Shown here one piece after another: positions 16,714 to 25,105 of a stretch of 35,049 nt of DNA. Made by a program: the position numbers and the translations under genes. Source of the stretch: Candidatus Poribacteria bacterium (lineage in GTDB: Bacteria > Poribacteria > WGA-4E > WGA-3G); the NCBI GenBank assembly GCA_012270795.1, contig JAAXHO010000042.1:1-35049 (forward strand), read 5' to 3'. Within the stretch, counting starts at the first letter, position 1. Each line of letters starts with the position of its first letter. The notes under the pieces were generated by a model. It made no database searches and was not told the DNA's origin. It was given only the letters and a program-made list of their open reading frames with translations.

Positions 16714-17225
16714 AATTCACTTACATAGTGTTGCCATACATTATATAAACGATCACATTCACTACATGGACGGCAATTGATACAAGGCGAATAGTGGTTG
16801 AAATAAGCTTCATAGGAATTGTATTCATAATATACACTGATTTCAATAACATTCTCCGCAGCTGTTTTATTGACTTCAGCATAATACGTTGCCCTCTCGG
16901 TATCTGATAAAGTTTTTTCTGCTGCTTTCAAGTTTGTTTTTGCTGCATCATGACTTGCTATCCAATAAATTGTTTCCAGAGATGCTTTGACCTGCATCTC
17001 ATTTAATTCATCACGGACTTCTTCAAGTGATTTTATTTTTTCTTCAAGGGTTTTTATCTGACCTGCGACTGTTTCCCAAATACCTAAACCATTTAAAAAC
17101 ATGTCCAAAGCTTCGTAAAGTTGCTTATAGGTTAAGGCGTAGGCAATGGTAGTTATACATAACAACGCAATAAGCATCATCATGAAGATGCTACGTTTGT
17201 CTATTTGTTGTCTCAATGCTGACAT
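16689..17225 (-). CDS. unrecognised secreted coiled-coil protein with four-cysteine cluster
   Basis: Protein of 178 residues; no family recognised. The N-terminus has a basic stretch and a hydrophobic segment (IFMMMLIALLCITTIAYA) that could be a cleaved signal peptide or an anchor. A helical region with a likely coiled coil follows (KTLEEKIKSLEEVRDELNEM). Near the C-terminus CINCRPCSEC places four Cys at three-residue spacing, which could bind metal or form disulfides. AAAGGAGA lies 7-8 bases before the ATG and is inside an inverted repeat (17230-17306). First gene of the cassette continuing to 15225. Confidence 0.7.
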   Translation of the reverse strand: MSALRQQIDKRSIFMMMLIALLCITTIAYALTYKQLYEALDMFLNGLGIWETVAGQIKTLEEKIKSLEEVRDELNEMQVKASLETIYWIASHDAAKTNLKAAEKTLSDTERATYYAEVNKTAAENVIEISVYYEYNSYEAYFNHYSPCINCRPCSECDRLYNVWQHYVSELWHRTGKI

Positions 17226-17229
17226 TATA

Positions 17230-17306
17230 TAATCTCCTTTTTGATTGGATCTGATCTTTTCAGATCGTTGTCTTTATGATATTGACAGATCCCAAAGGAG
17301 AAATTA
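17230..17306 (-). promoter_or_regulatory. inverted repeat enclosing the ribosome site of the unknown cassette
   Basis: TCTCCTTT in the leader (minus strand 17301-17294) is fully complementary to the ribosome site AAAGGAGA (17240-17233), and GGATCTG (17247-17253) pairs with 17286-17292 to extend the stem. GATCTG (17248-17253) can instead pair with CAGATC at 17261-17266, giving a competing small hairpin. Such alternative pairing around a ribosome site resembles a translational switch, but a MITE-like palindrome would look similar. Confidence 0.45.
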
Positions 17307-17753
17307 CAATGTGTCCTTTGAGCGCGCTGGTTTTTATAAAGCAACAGATGGGCATCTGTGTTATAATAAAAACCAGCCCTGTCATAGTCTAGTTATGGCA
17401 TGGCTACGCGCTGATCGTGGCTTCAACACTTTCGGCGCGCCCCCACTTGGGGGTGAGCGTGCCCCGGTGTTGTAAATACAAAACTTGCATTTACAACACC
17501 TTTAAGGATATTCTACCAATTTTTTATTTTTGTGCAACAATATTTTCAAATTAAATTCAAAATATTTATGGATAGGGAAAATAAGTGGGTATTCTGATGG
17601 ACAGTACCGATTCTGGCAACTTTGAAATTAATAGGAGGGAACTCCGCTTCCCGACTATGATTGAGTTAAGTCACAATTCGAAGGTCGCTCCTACAGAAAA
17701 GGTGGGCAATTATTTCTATATATCACTATATCATGCATAATTGAAAGGAACGT
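17307..17753. other. non-coding gap with several hairpins
   Basis: Inverted pairs include GCTGGTTTTTAT with ATAAAAACCAGC (about 17327-17376), AGCGCG with CGCGCT enclosing it, CAACAC with GTGTTG (about 17430-17471), and a perfect GGTGTTGTAAAT stem (17467-17501). A minus-strand promoter candidate, TTGCAC (17537-17532), 16 bases, TAGAAT (17515-17510), would make all of this a leader of about 280 bases for the cassette at 17225. A single half of the family B arm (GGTCGCTCCTAC) remains near 17682. On the plus strand a 27-codon frame at 17309-17392 has a good ribosome site but no other support. Confidence 0.4.
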
Positions 17754-19154
17754 ATGTCAGGTACACCCTTACACTACAAATCTATCACAGAATTAGCTGA
17801 ACTTCTATTGTCAAAGCAGTTGTCACCTGTTGAACTTACGACAGCATTGCTGGAACGAATTGACCAGCTTGATGACCAACTGAAAAGTTATGCAACCCTA
17901 ATGTCAGACAGTGCACTGACCGCAGCGCAGCAAGCAGAAAAAGAAATATCTTCTGGCGTATACCGAGGCCCTCTGCATGGAATTCCTATTGCTGTGAAAG
18001 ACCTCTGTTTTACAAAAGGAATCCGCACAATGGGAGGTGCAAAAGTCTTAGCAGACCACATCCCTGATTACGACAGTACCGTCGGAAAAAAACTGAATGA
18101 TGCTGGTGCAGTACTCCTTGGCAAACTCAACCTGACCGAAGGAGCAATGGGGGGCTACCATCCAGAGTTTGATATACCTATCAATCCGTGGAAAGAAAAC
18201 CGATGGACAGGTTCTTCATCAAGCGGTTCCGGGGTTGCAACCGCAGCAGGATTATGTGCTGGTTCAATCGGTAGCGATACAGGGGGATCAATTCGATTCC
18301 CAGCAGCTGCATGTGGTATCGTTGGATTGAAACCAACATGGGGCAGAGTGAGTCGATACGGTGTCCTCCCACTTGCTGAGTCACTGGATCACGTCGGGCC
18401 GATGACACGTACTGTGAAGGACGCAGCAGCCATGCTTCAAGCAATTGCCGGTTATGACACCAATGATCCGACCTCTTTACCCGAGCCAGTAACCGCAATA
18501 GTTGATGGAATTGAAAACGGAATCAAGGGTATTAAAATTGGGTTTGATGAGCACTACACAACAAAAGATGTTGATGATGAATTAGCAAAAGCAGTGCAAG
18601 CAGGTGTCATATTACTGCAGGAGTTAGGTGCAGAGATTATTGAAGTGCATTTACCTGATATGGATGAATTTGTATTAGCATGGCCTACCCTCTGCTCAGC
18701 TGAAGCGGTTGCTGCACATGCCAGAACATATCCTTCACGACGAGATGAATACGGACCTTGGTTTCAAGGATGGCTTGATATGGGAGCAAGGGTGACAGGG
18801 GCAGACTATGCTGAAGCCAATAAGCTAAGAAACGAATGCACAGGACATCTCAGAAACATTTTCCAAAATATTGATGTGTTGGTCTGTCCATCAATGGCTG
18901 CACCACCGCACGAAGTTACACCAGAACAGTTATACGGACCAAAAGAGACAAGACCTGCTTGGTTTCAACGATTTACTGTTCCGTTTGACTACAACGGAGC
19001 CCCAACGCTATCTGTACCATGTGGCATGAAAAGTGATGAATTACCACTGAGCATTCAGTTCGTTGGTAAACATTTTGAAGAACACGTGTTGTGCCAAATC
19101 GGGAACGCATATCAGTCTGCAACACAATGGCATCACATCCATCCAGAACTTTGA
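17754..19154 (+). CDS. amidase signature family hydrolase
   Basis: Protein of 466 residues. The Ser-cisSer-Lys triad is visible: Lys82 in IAVKDL, a cis-Ser near 155 in TGSSSSGSG, and the nucleophile Ser179 in GSDTGGSIRFPAA. The family hydrolyses amides; the GatA subunit of glutamyl-tRNA amidotransferase belongs to it, but no gatB or gatC is nearby, so a free-standing amidase is more likely. The substrate cannot be told. The start has AAAGGAAC a few bases ahead. Convergent with the SMP-30 gene, with 13 bases between stops. Confidence 0.87.
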   Translation: MSGTPLHYKSITELAELLLSKQLSPVELTTALLERIDQLDDQLKSYATLMSDSALTAAQQAEKEISSGVYRGPLHGIPIAVKDLCFTKGIRTMGGAKVLADHIPDYDSTVGKKLNDAGAVLLGKLNLTEGAMGGYHPEFDIPINPWKENRWTGSSSSGSGVATAAGLCAGSIGSDTGGSIRFPAAACGIVGLKPTWGRVSRYGVLPLAESLDHVGPMTRTVKDAAAMLQAIAGYDTNDPTSLPEPVTAIVDGIENGIKGIKIGFDEHYTTKDVDDELAKAVQAGVILLQELGAEIIEVHLPDMDEFVLAWPTLCSAEAVAAHARTYPSRRDEYGPWFQGWLDMGARVTGADYAEANKLRNECTGHLRNIFQNIDVLVCPSMAAPPHEVTPEQLYGPKETRPAWFQRFTVPFDYNGAPTLSVPCGMKSDELPLSIQFVGKHFEEHVLCQIGNAYQSATQWHHIHPEL

Positions 19155-19167
19155 TATCCCTGATATG

Positions 19168-20130
19168 CTATTTCCGCGGAAGATGATAACCGTCTATTGA
19201 TACACGAATTCTATAGAGACCCCCACCTGCAGTGATATACAGTATTTTACTTGAATCTCCACGTCCAAAGGCAACGTTGGTCGGTAGATCCGGTGTCTTA
19301 ATATACGCCAATTCCTTCCCATCTGAAGCATAAACACATACACCAAACCGTGTTTTATCCCGAACAGCAACATATAGATTGCCTTCAACATCAACTTCAA
19401 ACCCGTCCGGTCCGTGTTCTGGGGCATAGTCAACAAGTGTTTCACGGTAAGTTAGAGTACCTTCCGCTGAAAGATCGTAAGCACGCAGTGCCATTCTACC
19501 CGTGTACGTCGGCATATCCTCAGGCAACTCACGGAACGAACCGCTATCGTTGCTGCCGACATAAAGCGTTTTCTGGTCAGGTGAGACAGCTATGCCGTTG
19601 GGTTTTCCAGAATCTGCAATGACAAGATGCACGGAACCATCCATGTCAATCCGATATACACCCATAACCGGTTGCTCTATCGGTTCATGTCCAATATAAC
19701 GCGGGTCGGTAAAATAGATGCGTCCCTGTTCATCTATCGTAAGATCGTTAGGTGAATTAAACGGTCTCCCTTGATAAAGTGCAGCAATGATTTCACTTTT
19801 GCCTGTTTTCATGTCAGTACGTGTAATCCGTCGTCCACCAAAATCTGCTCCTTCTGCAATAACTAAACGACCCTGTGTATCAAACTTCATGCCGTTTGAC
19901 ATCCCACTCGGAGACCGGAATACAGTCGTTTCATCTGACTTTGGATCGTAGTTCATGATATGTCCTGCTTGCATATCAGTTTGATGCGTGAACGTGATGT
20001 CACTGAAATAGACCGTGTTATCTGGTGCGACCGTGGGGCCCTCTGTAAAATGCGCATTGTCATATATCACTTCTAACTCTGATTCTTTCGGAATGATTGC
20101 TGCTGCATAACTATCAATTGTTTCTGACAT
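19168..20130 (-). CDS. SMP-30/gluconolactonase family protein
   Basis: Protein of 320 residues with a six-bladed beta-propeller pattern. Metal-site residues of the family are recognisable: Glu in HFTEGPTV near the N-terminus, Asn in FNSPNDLTID and Asp in HGPDGFEVD. Relatives are calcium- or zinc-dependent lactonases such as gluconolactonase and regucalcin. No signal peptide is seen, so it is probably cytoplasmic. The ATG at 20130 has GAGGG six bases upstream; the frame also extends to a TTG at 20142, which is less likely. Gene order with the amidase is tail to tail, so they are not one transcript. Confidence 0.88.
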   Translation of the reverse strand: MSETIDSYAAAIIPKESELEVIYDNAHFTEGPTVAPDNTVYFSDITFTHQTDMQAGHIMNYDPKSDETTVFRSPSGMSNGMKFDTQGRLVIAEGADFGGRRITRTDMKTGKSEIIAALYQGRPFNSPNDLTIDEQGRIYFTDPRYIGHEPIEQPVMGVYRIDMDGSVHLVIADSGKPNGIAVSPDQKTLYVGSNDSGSFRELPEDMPTYTGRMALRAYDLSAEGTLTYRETLVDYAPEHGPDGFEVDVEGNLYVAVRDKTRFGVCVYASDGKELAYIKTPDLPTNVAFGRGDSSKILYITAGGGLYRIRVSIDGYHLPRK

Positions 20131-20175
20131 AACTTCCCTCAAATATATTCAAAATTGATTAAACACATACAATTT

Positions 20176-20356
20176 ATACCATTTCTATATGATAATCTTA
20201 CATTATTTCGTAGGTCGGGTAGAGCGGAGCGAAACCCGACACGTTTCGTGCCTGTCGGGTTTCGCTCCGCTCTACCCGGGGAATGCCAATAAGGCATTCA
20301 TACCGTTGATTTGGACCTACGAAATGTTATGACAATTTGTCAATTAGAAATGGTAT
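20176..20356. repeat. nested palindromic element: family D arms around hairpin E (copy E1)
   Basis: Outermost is ATACCATTTCTA (20176-20187), inverted at 20345-20356. Next is ATTTCGTAGGTC (20205-20216), inverted at 20314-20325. Innermost is a perfect 26-bp stem at 20216-20241 and 20253-20278 with an 11-base loop. The outer arms resemble those of the D element at 14861-15017, which carries a different inner hairpin. A short GAATGCC..GGCATTC palindrome lies between hairpin E and the right arms. Confidence 0.88.
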
Positions 20357-20432
20357 TACTTTCATTTTAAGTTCATACTGATGAAATTCTATAGAATAAC
20401 TTGTTTGAATTCAAGCGGAATTCATCAGATGC

Positions 20433-20639
20433 CAGGGTTATTCAGTTTTAGGTATTTTGGCAGATATTTATTACATTCGTGAATTAGATACGTAGGTCGG
20501 GTAGAGCGTATGCGAAACCCGACATGATAACCGCAAACAATACATGTCGGGTGTCGCATACGCTCTACCCGACCTACGATATAAACTTTAATTTAAGTAA
20601 CACACACCAACTGATAATTCTTAAAACTGAATAACCCTG
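20433..20639. repeat. nested palindromic element: family G arms around hairpin E (copy E2)
   Basis: CAGGGTTATTCAGTTTTA (20433-20450) is perfectly inverted at 20622-20639. Inside is a 36-base hairpin arm (20491-20526) paired with 20543-20578 with one mismatch; it begins CGTAGGTCGGGTAGAGCG like E1. Together with the element at 20176-20356 it fills most of the 725-base gap 20131-20855; the rest is the promoter and leader of the next gene. Confidence 0.88.
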
Positions 20640-20657
20640 ATAATAAAACTTAATATG

Positions 20658-20686
20658 TTGACATAAATTTACTTTTTTACTAAAAT
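20658..20686 (+). promoter_or_regulatory. sigma-70-type promoter of the 20856-22469 pair
   Basis: TTGACA (20658-20663), 17-base spacer, TAAAAT (20681-20686). It leaves a leader of about 160 bases with no clear hairpin or riboswitch that I recognise. Confidence 0.65.
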
Positions 20687-20855
20687 CATCACAGATGTAC
20701 TCAGTGTCATGTTATTGTCAGGTGCTTTAAATGCACACTTACATTACGTTCTAATCAAAATATCGTCCAAAATGTTGATTTTGAAAAATTGTAATGAATG
20801 AAATAAATCACATGTAAATGAATCTCAAAAACCCCTTCAGGGAAGGAGAAGCCCC

Positions 20856-21293
20856 ATGACATCCCTTTTGAAGATAATAGGTATTTTTCTAATTCTCGTT
20901 GCGGCAATAGTCGCAATACATACAGTTATTGAACCTTTGTATTATACTTCAACCGATGACAATCCTTACAATGCTTCAGTATGGACATATATTAACGTAC
21001 TCTCAGCTATTTCTATCGTGTTGGGGATAATATTGAGTTATAGCCGCATGAGTAAAGTCAATGAGAATTCAAGTGTCCAAGAGTTTATAGCTGCAAATAC
21101 GCTATTTTATGGCTTTATGTTTGTTGCGATATTTTTCTTCTGGAATTGGTTCGGAATCCAAAAATTCGCAGAAGATTTTACCGCTGGCGGACCAGAAACC
21201 CGGTCAATCGTATGGATTATTGTTGATGCTCTATCCCCATTATTGAACGGAGCTTTAGGTGCACACTTGTTGAGAAAAAGTGATAGCAGTTAG
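20856..21293 (+). CDS. unrecognised four-TM membrane protein
   Basis: Protein of 145 residues; no family recognised. Four hydrophobic segments are visible: about 4-24 (LKIIGIFLILVAAIVAIHTV), 43-63, 80-103 (FYGFMFVAIFFFWNWFGI) and 118-140. A small extracytoplasmic loop between the first two carries TSTDDNPYN. AAGGAG lies about 7 bases ahead of the ATG. It is 51 bases before the binding lipoprotein and has a promoter in front, so the two are likely co-transcribed, but it does not resemble a transporter permease. Confidence 0.7.
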   Translation: MTSLLKIIGIFLILVAAIVAIHTVIEPLYYTSTDDNPYNASVWTYINVLSAISIVLGIILSYSRMSKVNENSSVQEFIAANTLFYGFMFVAIFFFWNWFGIQKFAEDFTAGGPETRSIVWIIVDALSPLLNGALGAHLLRKSDSS

Positions 21294-21344
21294 GTTGTCT
21301 AATCTGTGATTTATCATAAAAAATTGATTCTTTAGGAGTATCTA

Positions 21345-22469
21345 ATGAATAGCAAGTTTATTGGAACAATCCTCTGCGTAATGTTGTTATGTTCAATAGC
21401 AATGTTAACTGGTTGTGAAAAGATAATTGATACAGGAATGACCAATGGAGTGGTCACTCCACCAGATACAATGCCTACGCTAAAAGTAGGTTTGATTCAT
21501 CCCCAACCAAATTACATTAGTTTCGGCAATGGTGCACAACTCGCAAAAGCCGAGATTAACGCAGCTGGAGGTGTACTTGGCATGCAGGTTGAGTTAGTCT
21601 TTAGACAGGAATTAACTGAAATGGAAAATGTGATCGCTATTTTAGGTCCGTTATTTTCAAGCCATGCAGTAAAAGTCGGTCCAGTGGCTACTGTTCCTGT
21701 GCTTTTAGGGGCAACAAGAGCAGAGGTGACAGCAGAAAACACAGACCCTAACGACCTTATGTTTCTCATTGCCGGTTCCAATGTCCTACAAGCAGAACTT
21801 CTTGCAAAAGTAGTTGTAGAGCAGTTAGGAGCAGAAACAGCAGGAATGTTGTGGTTAGACGGTGATGTATATTCAATAGGTTTTGTTGAATCTTTTAAAT
21901 CCAGCTTTGAAGCACGCGGTGGTAGTGTCGTCGTTGAGCATACATATCAAGGGAGCGATACTACTTATGATATGCAGTTAAGTGCAGTTAAAGCAGCTGC
22001 CCCAGATGTGCTGCTCCTCGCCAGTTTTCCGCCAGCAAACCCACACATAATGAAACAAGCACGAGACATGGAAATTGCATCTACCTTCATTGGCAGCGAT
22101 GGTTGGGACGATCCGCTAATGTCTACAACTTTGGAGGATAATGAACCTGTTGATGGTTACTATTGCACCAACTTAGATCCTGGTGCCGTAGGTTTTAACT
22201 CTGCTTATGAAATGGAATATGGCTCTGTTGATGGCATTGCCGCAGCAGGTTATGATGCTATGTATATTTTGGGAGCTGCAATTGAAACTTTGGGAGCAGC
22301 CGACGATCCGATTGCTTTACGGGACACAATCGCTGCAATTACTGATTACCAGGGAGCAACCCATATTACTCGTTTTGATGAAAACCGAAATCCTGTCAAG
22401 AGTGTCGGTGTACGGCAAATACTTAATGGAATGCCACAACCAGACATAATTGTTGCAGTACCAGAATAG
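21345..22469 (+). CDS. type 1 periplasmic-binding lipoprotein (LivK/Peripla_BP_6-like)
   Basis: Protein of 374 residues. The signal peptide ends in the lipobox MLTGC with Cys24, so it is probably lipid-anchored. The mature part starts LKVGLIHPQPNYISFGNGAQ and includes AEINAAGGVLG, GPLFSSHAV and AGYDAMYILGAAIE, patterns of branched-chain amino acid and related ABC substrate-binding proteins. It should hold a small solute in the periplasm. No permease or ATPase genes lie beside it, so it either serves a transporter encoded elsewhere or acts as a sensor. The start has TAGGAG seven bases upstream. Confidence 0.85.
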   Translation: MNSKFIGTILCVMLLCSIAMLTGCEKIIDTGMTNGVVTPPDTMPTLKVGLIHPQPNYISFGNGAQLAKAEINAAGGVLGMQVELVFRQELTEMENVIAILGPLFSSHAVKVGPVATVPVLLGATRAEVTAENTDPNDLMFLIAGSNVLQAELLAKVVVEQLGAETAGMLWLDGDVYSIGFVESFKSSFEARGGSVVVEHTYQGSDTTYDMQLSAVKAAAPDVLLLASFPPANPHIMKQARDMEIASTFIGSDGWDDPLMSTTLEDNEPVDGYYCTNLDPGAVGFNSAYEMEYGSVDGIAAAGYDAMYILGAAIETLGAADDPIALRDTIAAITDYQGATHITRFDENRNPVKSVGVRQILNGMPQPDIIVAVPE

Positions 22470-22602
22470 TAATACTCCCTTTTCAAATATGGTGAAATCT
22501 AAAATTACTATTACATTGCGGTAGGTGGGGAATGCAATATAGCATTCATACCCGCCAAATGCCTAAATGGCATTTGTAGTGTTGATTTGGGGGAATGGCA
22601 AA
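22470..22602. repeat. palindrome-rich gap after the binding protein gene
   Basis: Short palindromes such as GAATGC..GCATTC and AAATGCC..GGCATTT lie between 22528 and 22575. The sequence GGGGAATG...CATTCATACC with GTTGATTTGG also occurs at 20279-20313 inside another element, so this is probably the same family of repeat, in degraded or differently nested form. Confidence 0.55.
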
Positions 22603-22756
22603 AGGCATTCAATTGTCTCAAAGCATCATTGTTGGAGGGGTTTCTAACCCCGATTATTTGTTGGAGGGGTTTCCAACCCCGATTTTCCATGTTGTGTATC
22701 AGAAATCGGGGTTAGAAACCCCTCCAACAAGAGTACATTTTGACAATTGAATGCCT
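22603..22756. repeat. nested palindromic element: arms H around hairpin A (copy A3)
   Basis: AGGCATTCAATTGTC (22603-22617) is perfectly inverted at 22742-22756. Inside is hairpin A at 22629-22730 with GTTGGAGGGGTTTC arms; the left arm is again doubled with a 29-base period. The loop and outer arms differ from A1 and A2. Confidence 0.87.
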
Positions 22757-22764
22757 CTGATAAC

Positions 22765-22905
22765 GGGTGTGTAAAGTTTTTGGCATGAATTGTGAGTAAA
22801 GTTGTTTTCACTTGTTTGAACCAGGATTTTCAGGATTTCTTGATTTGAAAATCTGGAAATCCTGAAAATCCTGGTTCAAACAAGTGACAAAAACTTTACA
22901 CACCC
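22765..22905. repeat. nested palindromic element: 18-bp outer arms around a perfect 32-bp hairpin
   Basis: GGGTGTGTAAAGTTTTTG (22765-22782) is perfectly inverted at 22888-22905. Inside, 22808-22839 pairs perfectly over 32 bases with 22856-22887; the arms contain CAGGATTTTCAGGATTTC. It directly precedes the pyr promoter. Confidence 0.9.
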
Positions 22906-22923
22906 CTCGTTTAAATAAAACAT

Positions 22924-22952
22924 TTGCATTTATTTCTTGAGCATGATATAAT
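22924..22952 (+). promoter_or_regulatory. sigma-70-type promoter of the pyr operon
   Basis: TTGCAT (22924-22929), 17-base spacer, perfect TATAAT (22947-22952). Transcription would start near 22959, giving a leader of about 240 bases before pyrR. Confidence 0.72.
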
Positions 22953-22999
22953 ATTCTCATTGAGATTAATGAATTATGTTCAGAAAGCCTTTTTAATCC

Positions 23000-23024
23000 C
23001 ATCCGGAGAGGTGGAAAAAGGATG
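23000..23024 (+). promoter_or_regulatory. PyrR-binding-loop-like sequence in the pyr leader
   Basis: The RNA would read CAUCCGGAGAGGUGG, then AAAAAGGAUG. CAUCC (23000-23004) pairs with GGAUG (23020-23024). UCCGGAGAGGU fits the core of the PyrR loop consensus as I recall it (UCC-N-G-N-GAGG-Y). It lies in the leader of an operon that itself encodes PyrR. It overlaps the ribosome site and start codon of the 37-codon frame at 23022. Confidence 0.65.
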
Positions 23025-23135
23025 TTACACTTCACCAAATTAGAATGTCTACAGAAAAAACTTATTAATCAATTACTATCAACGCCTGAAATTTCAGGAG
23101 TTATAGTAAAACCGCCCCTTCTCACGAATAGGTGA
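23022..23135 (+). CDS. putative 37-residue leader peptide of the pyr operon
   Basis: An ATG at 23022 with GGAGAGG 10 bases upstream opens 37 codons beginning MLHFTKLECLQKK. The stop at 23133-23135 is inside the right arm of the terminator hairpin. The layout recalls the leader peptide of enteric pyrBI, whose translation through the attenuator prevents termination. No homologue was recognised and chance is possible in a frame of this length. Confidence 0.35.
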   Translation: MLHFTKLECLQKKLINQLLSTPEISGVIVKPPLLTNR

Positions 23136-23147
23136 GGAGGTTTTTTT
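23117..23147 (+). terminator. intrinsic terminator (attenuator) in front of pyrR
   Basis: CCTTCTCAC (23117-23125) pairs with GTGAGGAGG (23132-23140) with one G-U pair, followed at once by seven T (23141-23147). A 14-base palindrome CCTGAAATTTCAGG just upstream (about 23087-23100) could form part of a competing structure. Its position between the promoter and pyrR marks it as an attenuator. Confidence 0.78.
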
Positions 23148-23160
23148 ATGGTGTCCATAG

Positions 23161-23757
<597 letters not shown>

Positions 23758-23782
23758 AAGTCTATAGGAAAGTACCAATAAA

Positions 23783-25105
23783 ATGCAAAGTCTGTTAATC
23801 CAAAATGGACATATCATTGATCCAGCAAACAGTGTTGACGAATTAGGTGACCTGCTTATCATTGATGGCAAAATCGCTAAAATTGGTACGAACTTGATTG
23901 CTGATGTCAGCAAAAAGATCGATGCTACGGGATTGACAATTACACCCGGGCTAATAGACATGCATGTCCATCTACGGGAACCCGGATTTGAACATAAGGA
24001 GACGATTGCAACAGGAACTGCTGCCGCCGCTGCTGGCGGTTTCACCTCGGTAGCCTGTATGGCAAATACATCACCAGTAACAGACTCACCAGAGAAAGTC
24101 AAAAACTTATGTGACATAGCAAAACGTAATTCCGAAAAGCATACTGCACCTAAAACGAATGTCTACCCAGTAGGCAGTATTACAAAAAACCTCGCTGGTG
24201 AAGAACTAACCGATATTCAAGGAATGCTCTCTGCAGGTGCTGTTGGGGTAAGTGATGATGGTGTCACCGTGATGAATTCAGCACTCATGCGGGATGCACT
24301 CACGCTAAGCGCAGAACTCAATTTTCCCGTAATGGTGCATTGTGAAGAACACAACCTAAACGCTGGGGCAGTGATGAATCTCGGGGAAACATCAAGGAAA
24401 CTAAATCTCATCGGCAGCCCAAATGCTGCTGAGGACATCATTGTCGCACGCGACATCATGCTCGCTGAAATGACCGGAGGACATATACATATCCTGCATG
24501 TGAGTACAGCAGGGGCAGTTGATTTAGTGCGATCCGGCAAACAACGAGGAGTCAACCTCACCGCAGAAGTCTGTCCACATCATTGGATTCTGACAGACAA
24601 TGAGGTTGAAAAACAGGGAACAAATGCAAAAATGCATCCACCTTTGCGTACTCAACGAGACATTGATGCAATCTTAGAGGGACTAAAAGACGGTACAATT
24701 GACGCTATCGCAACAGACCATGCACCGCATACCCCATCCGAAAAAGCACTCGGTTTGAAAGATGCACCAAATGGGATTCTCGGACTTGAGACATGTTTGC
24801 CCCTCGTCCTCACATATCTGGTTGATGCAGGACATCTAACGTTGAATGATGCTATCGCAAAGTTGACATGCATTCCAGCGGAAATACTCGGTATTGATCG
24901 CGGCACACTCTCTATCGGCGCAGTAGCAGACGTTACATTGATTGATACCCAAAAGACTGCAAAATATGATGTAGAAAAATCGTTTTCAAAAAGTAGAAAC
25001 ACTCCTTTTGCTGAATGGCAGTTGAAAGGTTGGCCTGTAATGACTATAACAGGACTTATGCATTCCCCCCTTGCTAAGGGGGTTAGGGGGGTTAAACAGT
25101 CGTAA
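23783..25105 (+). CDS. pyrC: dihydroorotase, type I
   Basis: Protein of 440 residues that closes carbamoyl aspartate to dihydroorotate in UMP synthesis. Metal ligands are seen in DMHVHLREPG, the bridging Asp in GVSDDG, His in VHCEEHN and LHVSTAG, and the catalytic Asp in ATDHAPHT. The SRNTPFAEWQLKGWPV segment is the normal C-terminal region. From about residue 421 the frame runs into a dispersed palindromic element (25045-25190) that encodes the last roughly 19 residues (ITGLMHSPLAKGVRGVKQS) and the stop, replacing the usual family tail. The catalytic core is intact, so activity is likely kept. pyrB is not adjacent. Confidence 0.94.
   Translation: MQSLLIQNGHIIDPANSVDELGDLLIIDGKIAKIGTNLIADVSKKIDATGLTITPGLIDMHVHLREPGFEHKETIATGTAAAAAGGFTSVACMANTSPVTDSPEKVKNLCDIAKRNSEKHTAPKTNVYPVGSITKNLAGEELTDIQGMLSAGAVGVSDDGVTVMNSALMRDALTLSAELNFPVMVHCEEHNLNAGAVMNLGETSRKLNLIGSPNAAEDIIVARDIMLAEMTGGHIHILHVSTAGAVDLVRSGKQRGVNLTAEVCPHHWILTDNEVEKQGTNAKMHPPLRTQRDIDAILEGLKDGTIDAIATDHAPHTPSEKALGLKDAPNGILGLETCLPLVLTYLVDAGHLTLNDAIAKLTCIPAEILGIDRGTLSIGAVADVTLIDTQKTAKYDVEKSFSKSRNTPFAEWQLKGWPVMTITGLMHSPLAKGVRGVKQS

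Noticed and set aside
17309-17392. 27-codon plus-strand frame with AAAGGAG ahead of its ATG
   Set aside because: The ribosome-site-like sequence is the partner arm of the inverted repeat around the minus-strand cassette, and the frame lies in structured DNA with no recognised product, so it was not called as a gene.
17754-19154. gatA subunit of tRNA amidotransferase
   Set aside because: The amidase signature fits, but gatB and gatC are not nearby and the sequence is not specific enough, so only the family name was given.
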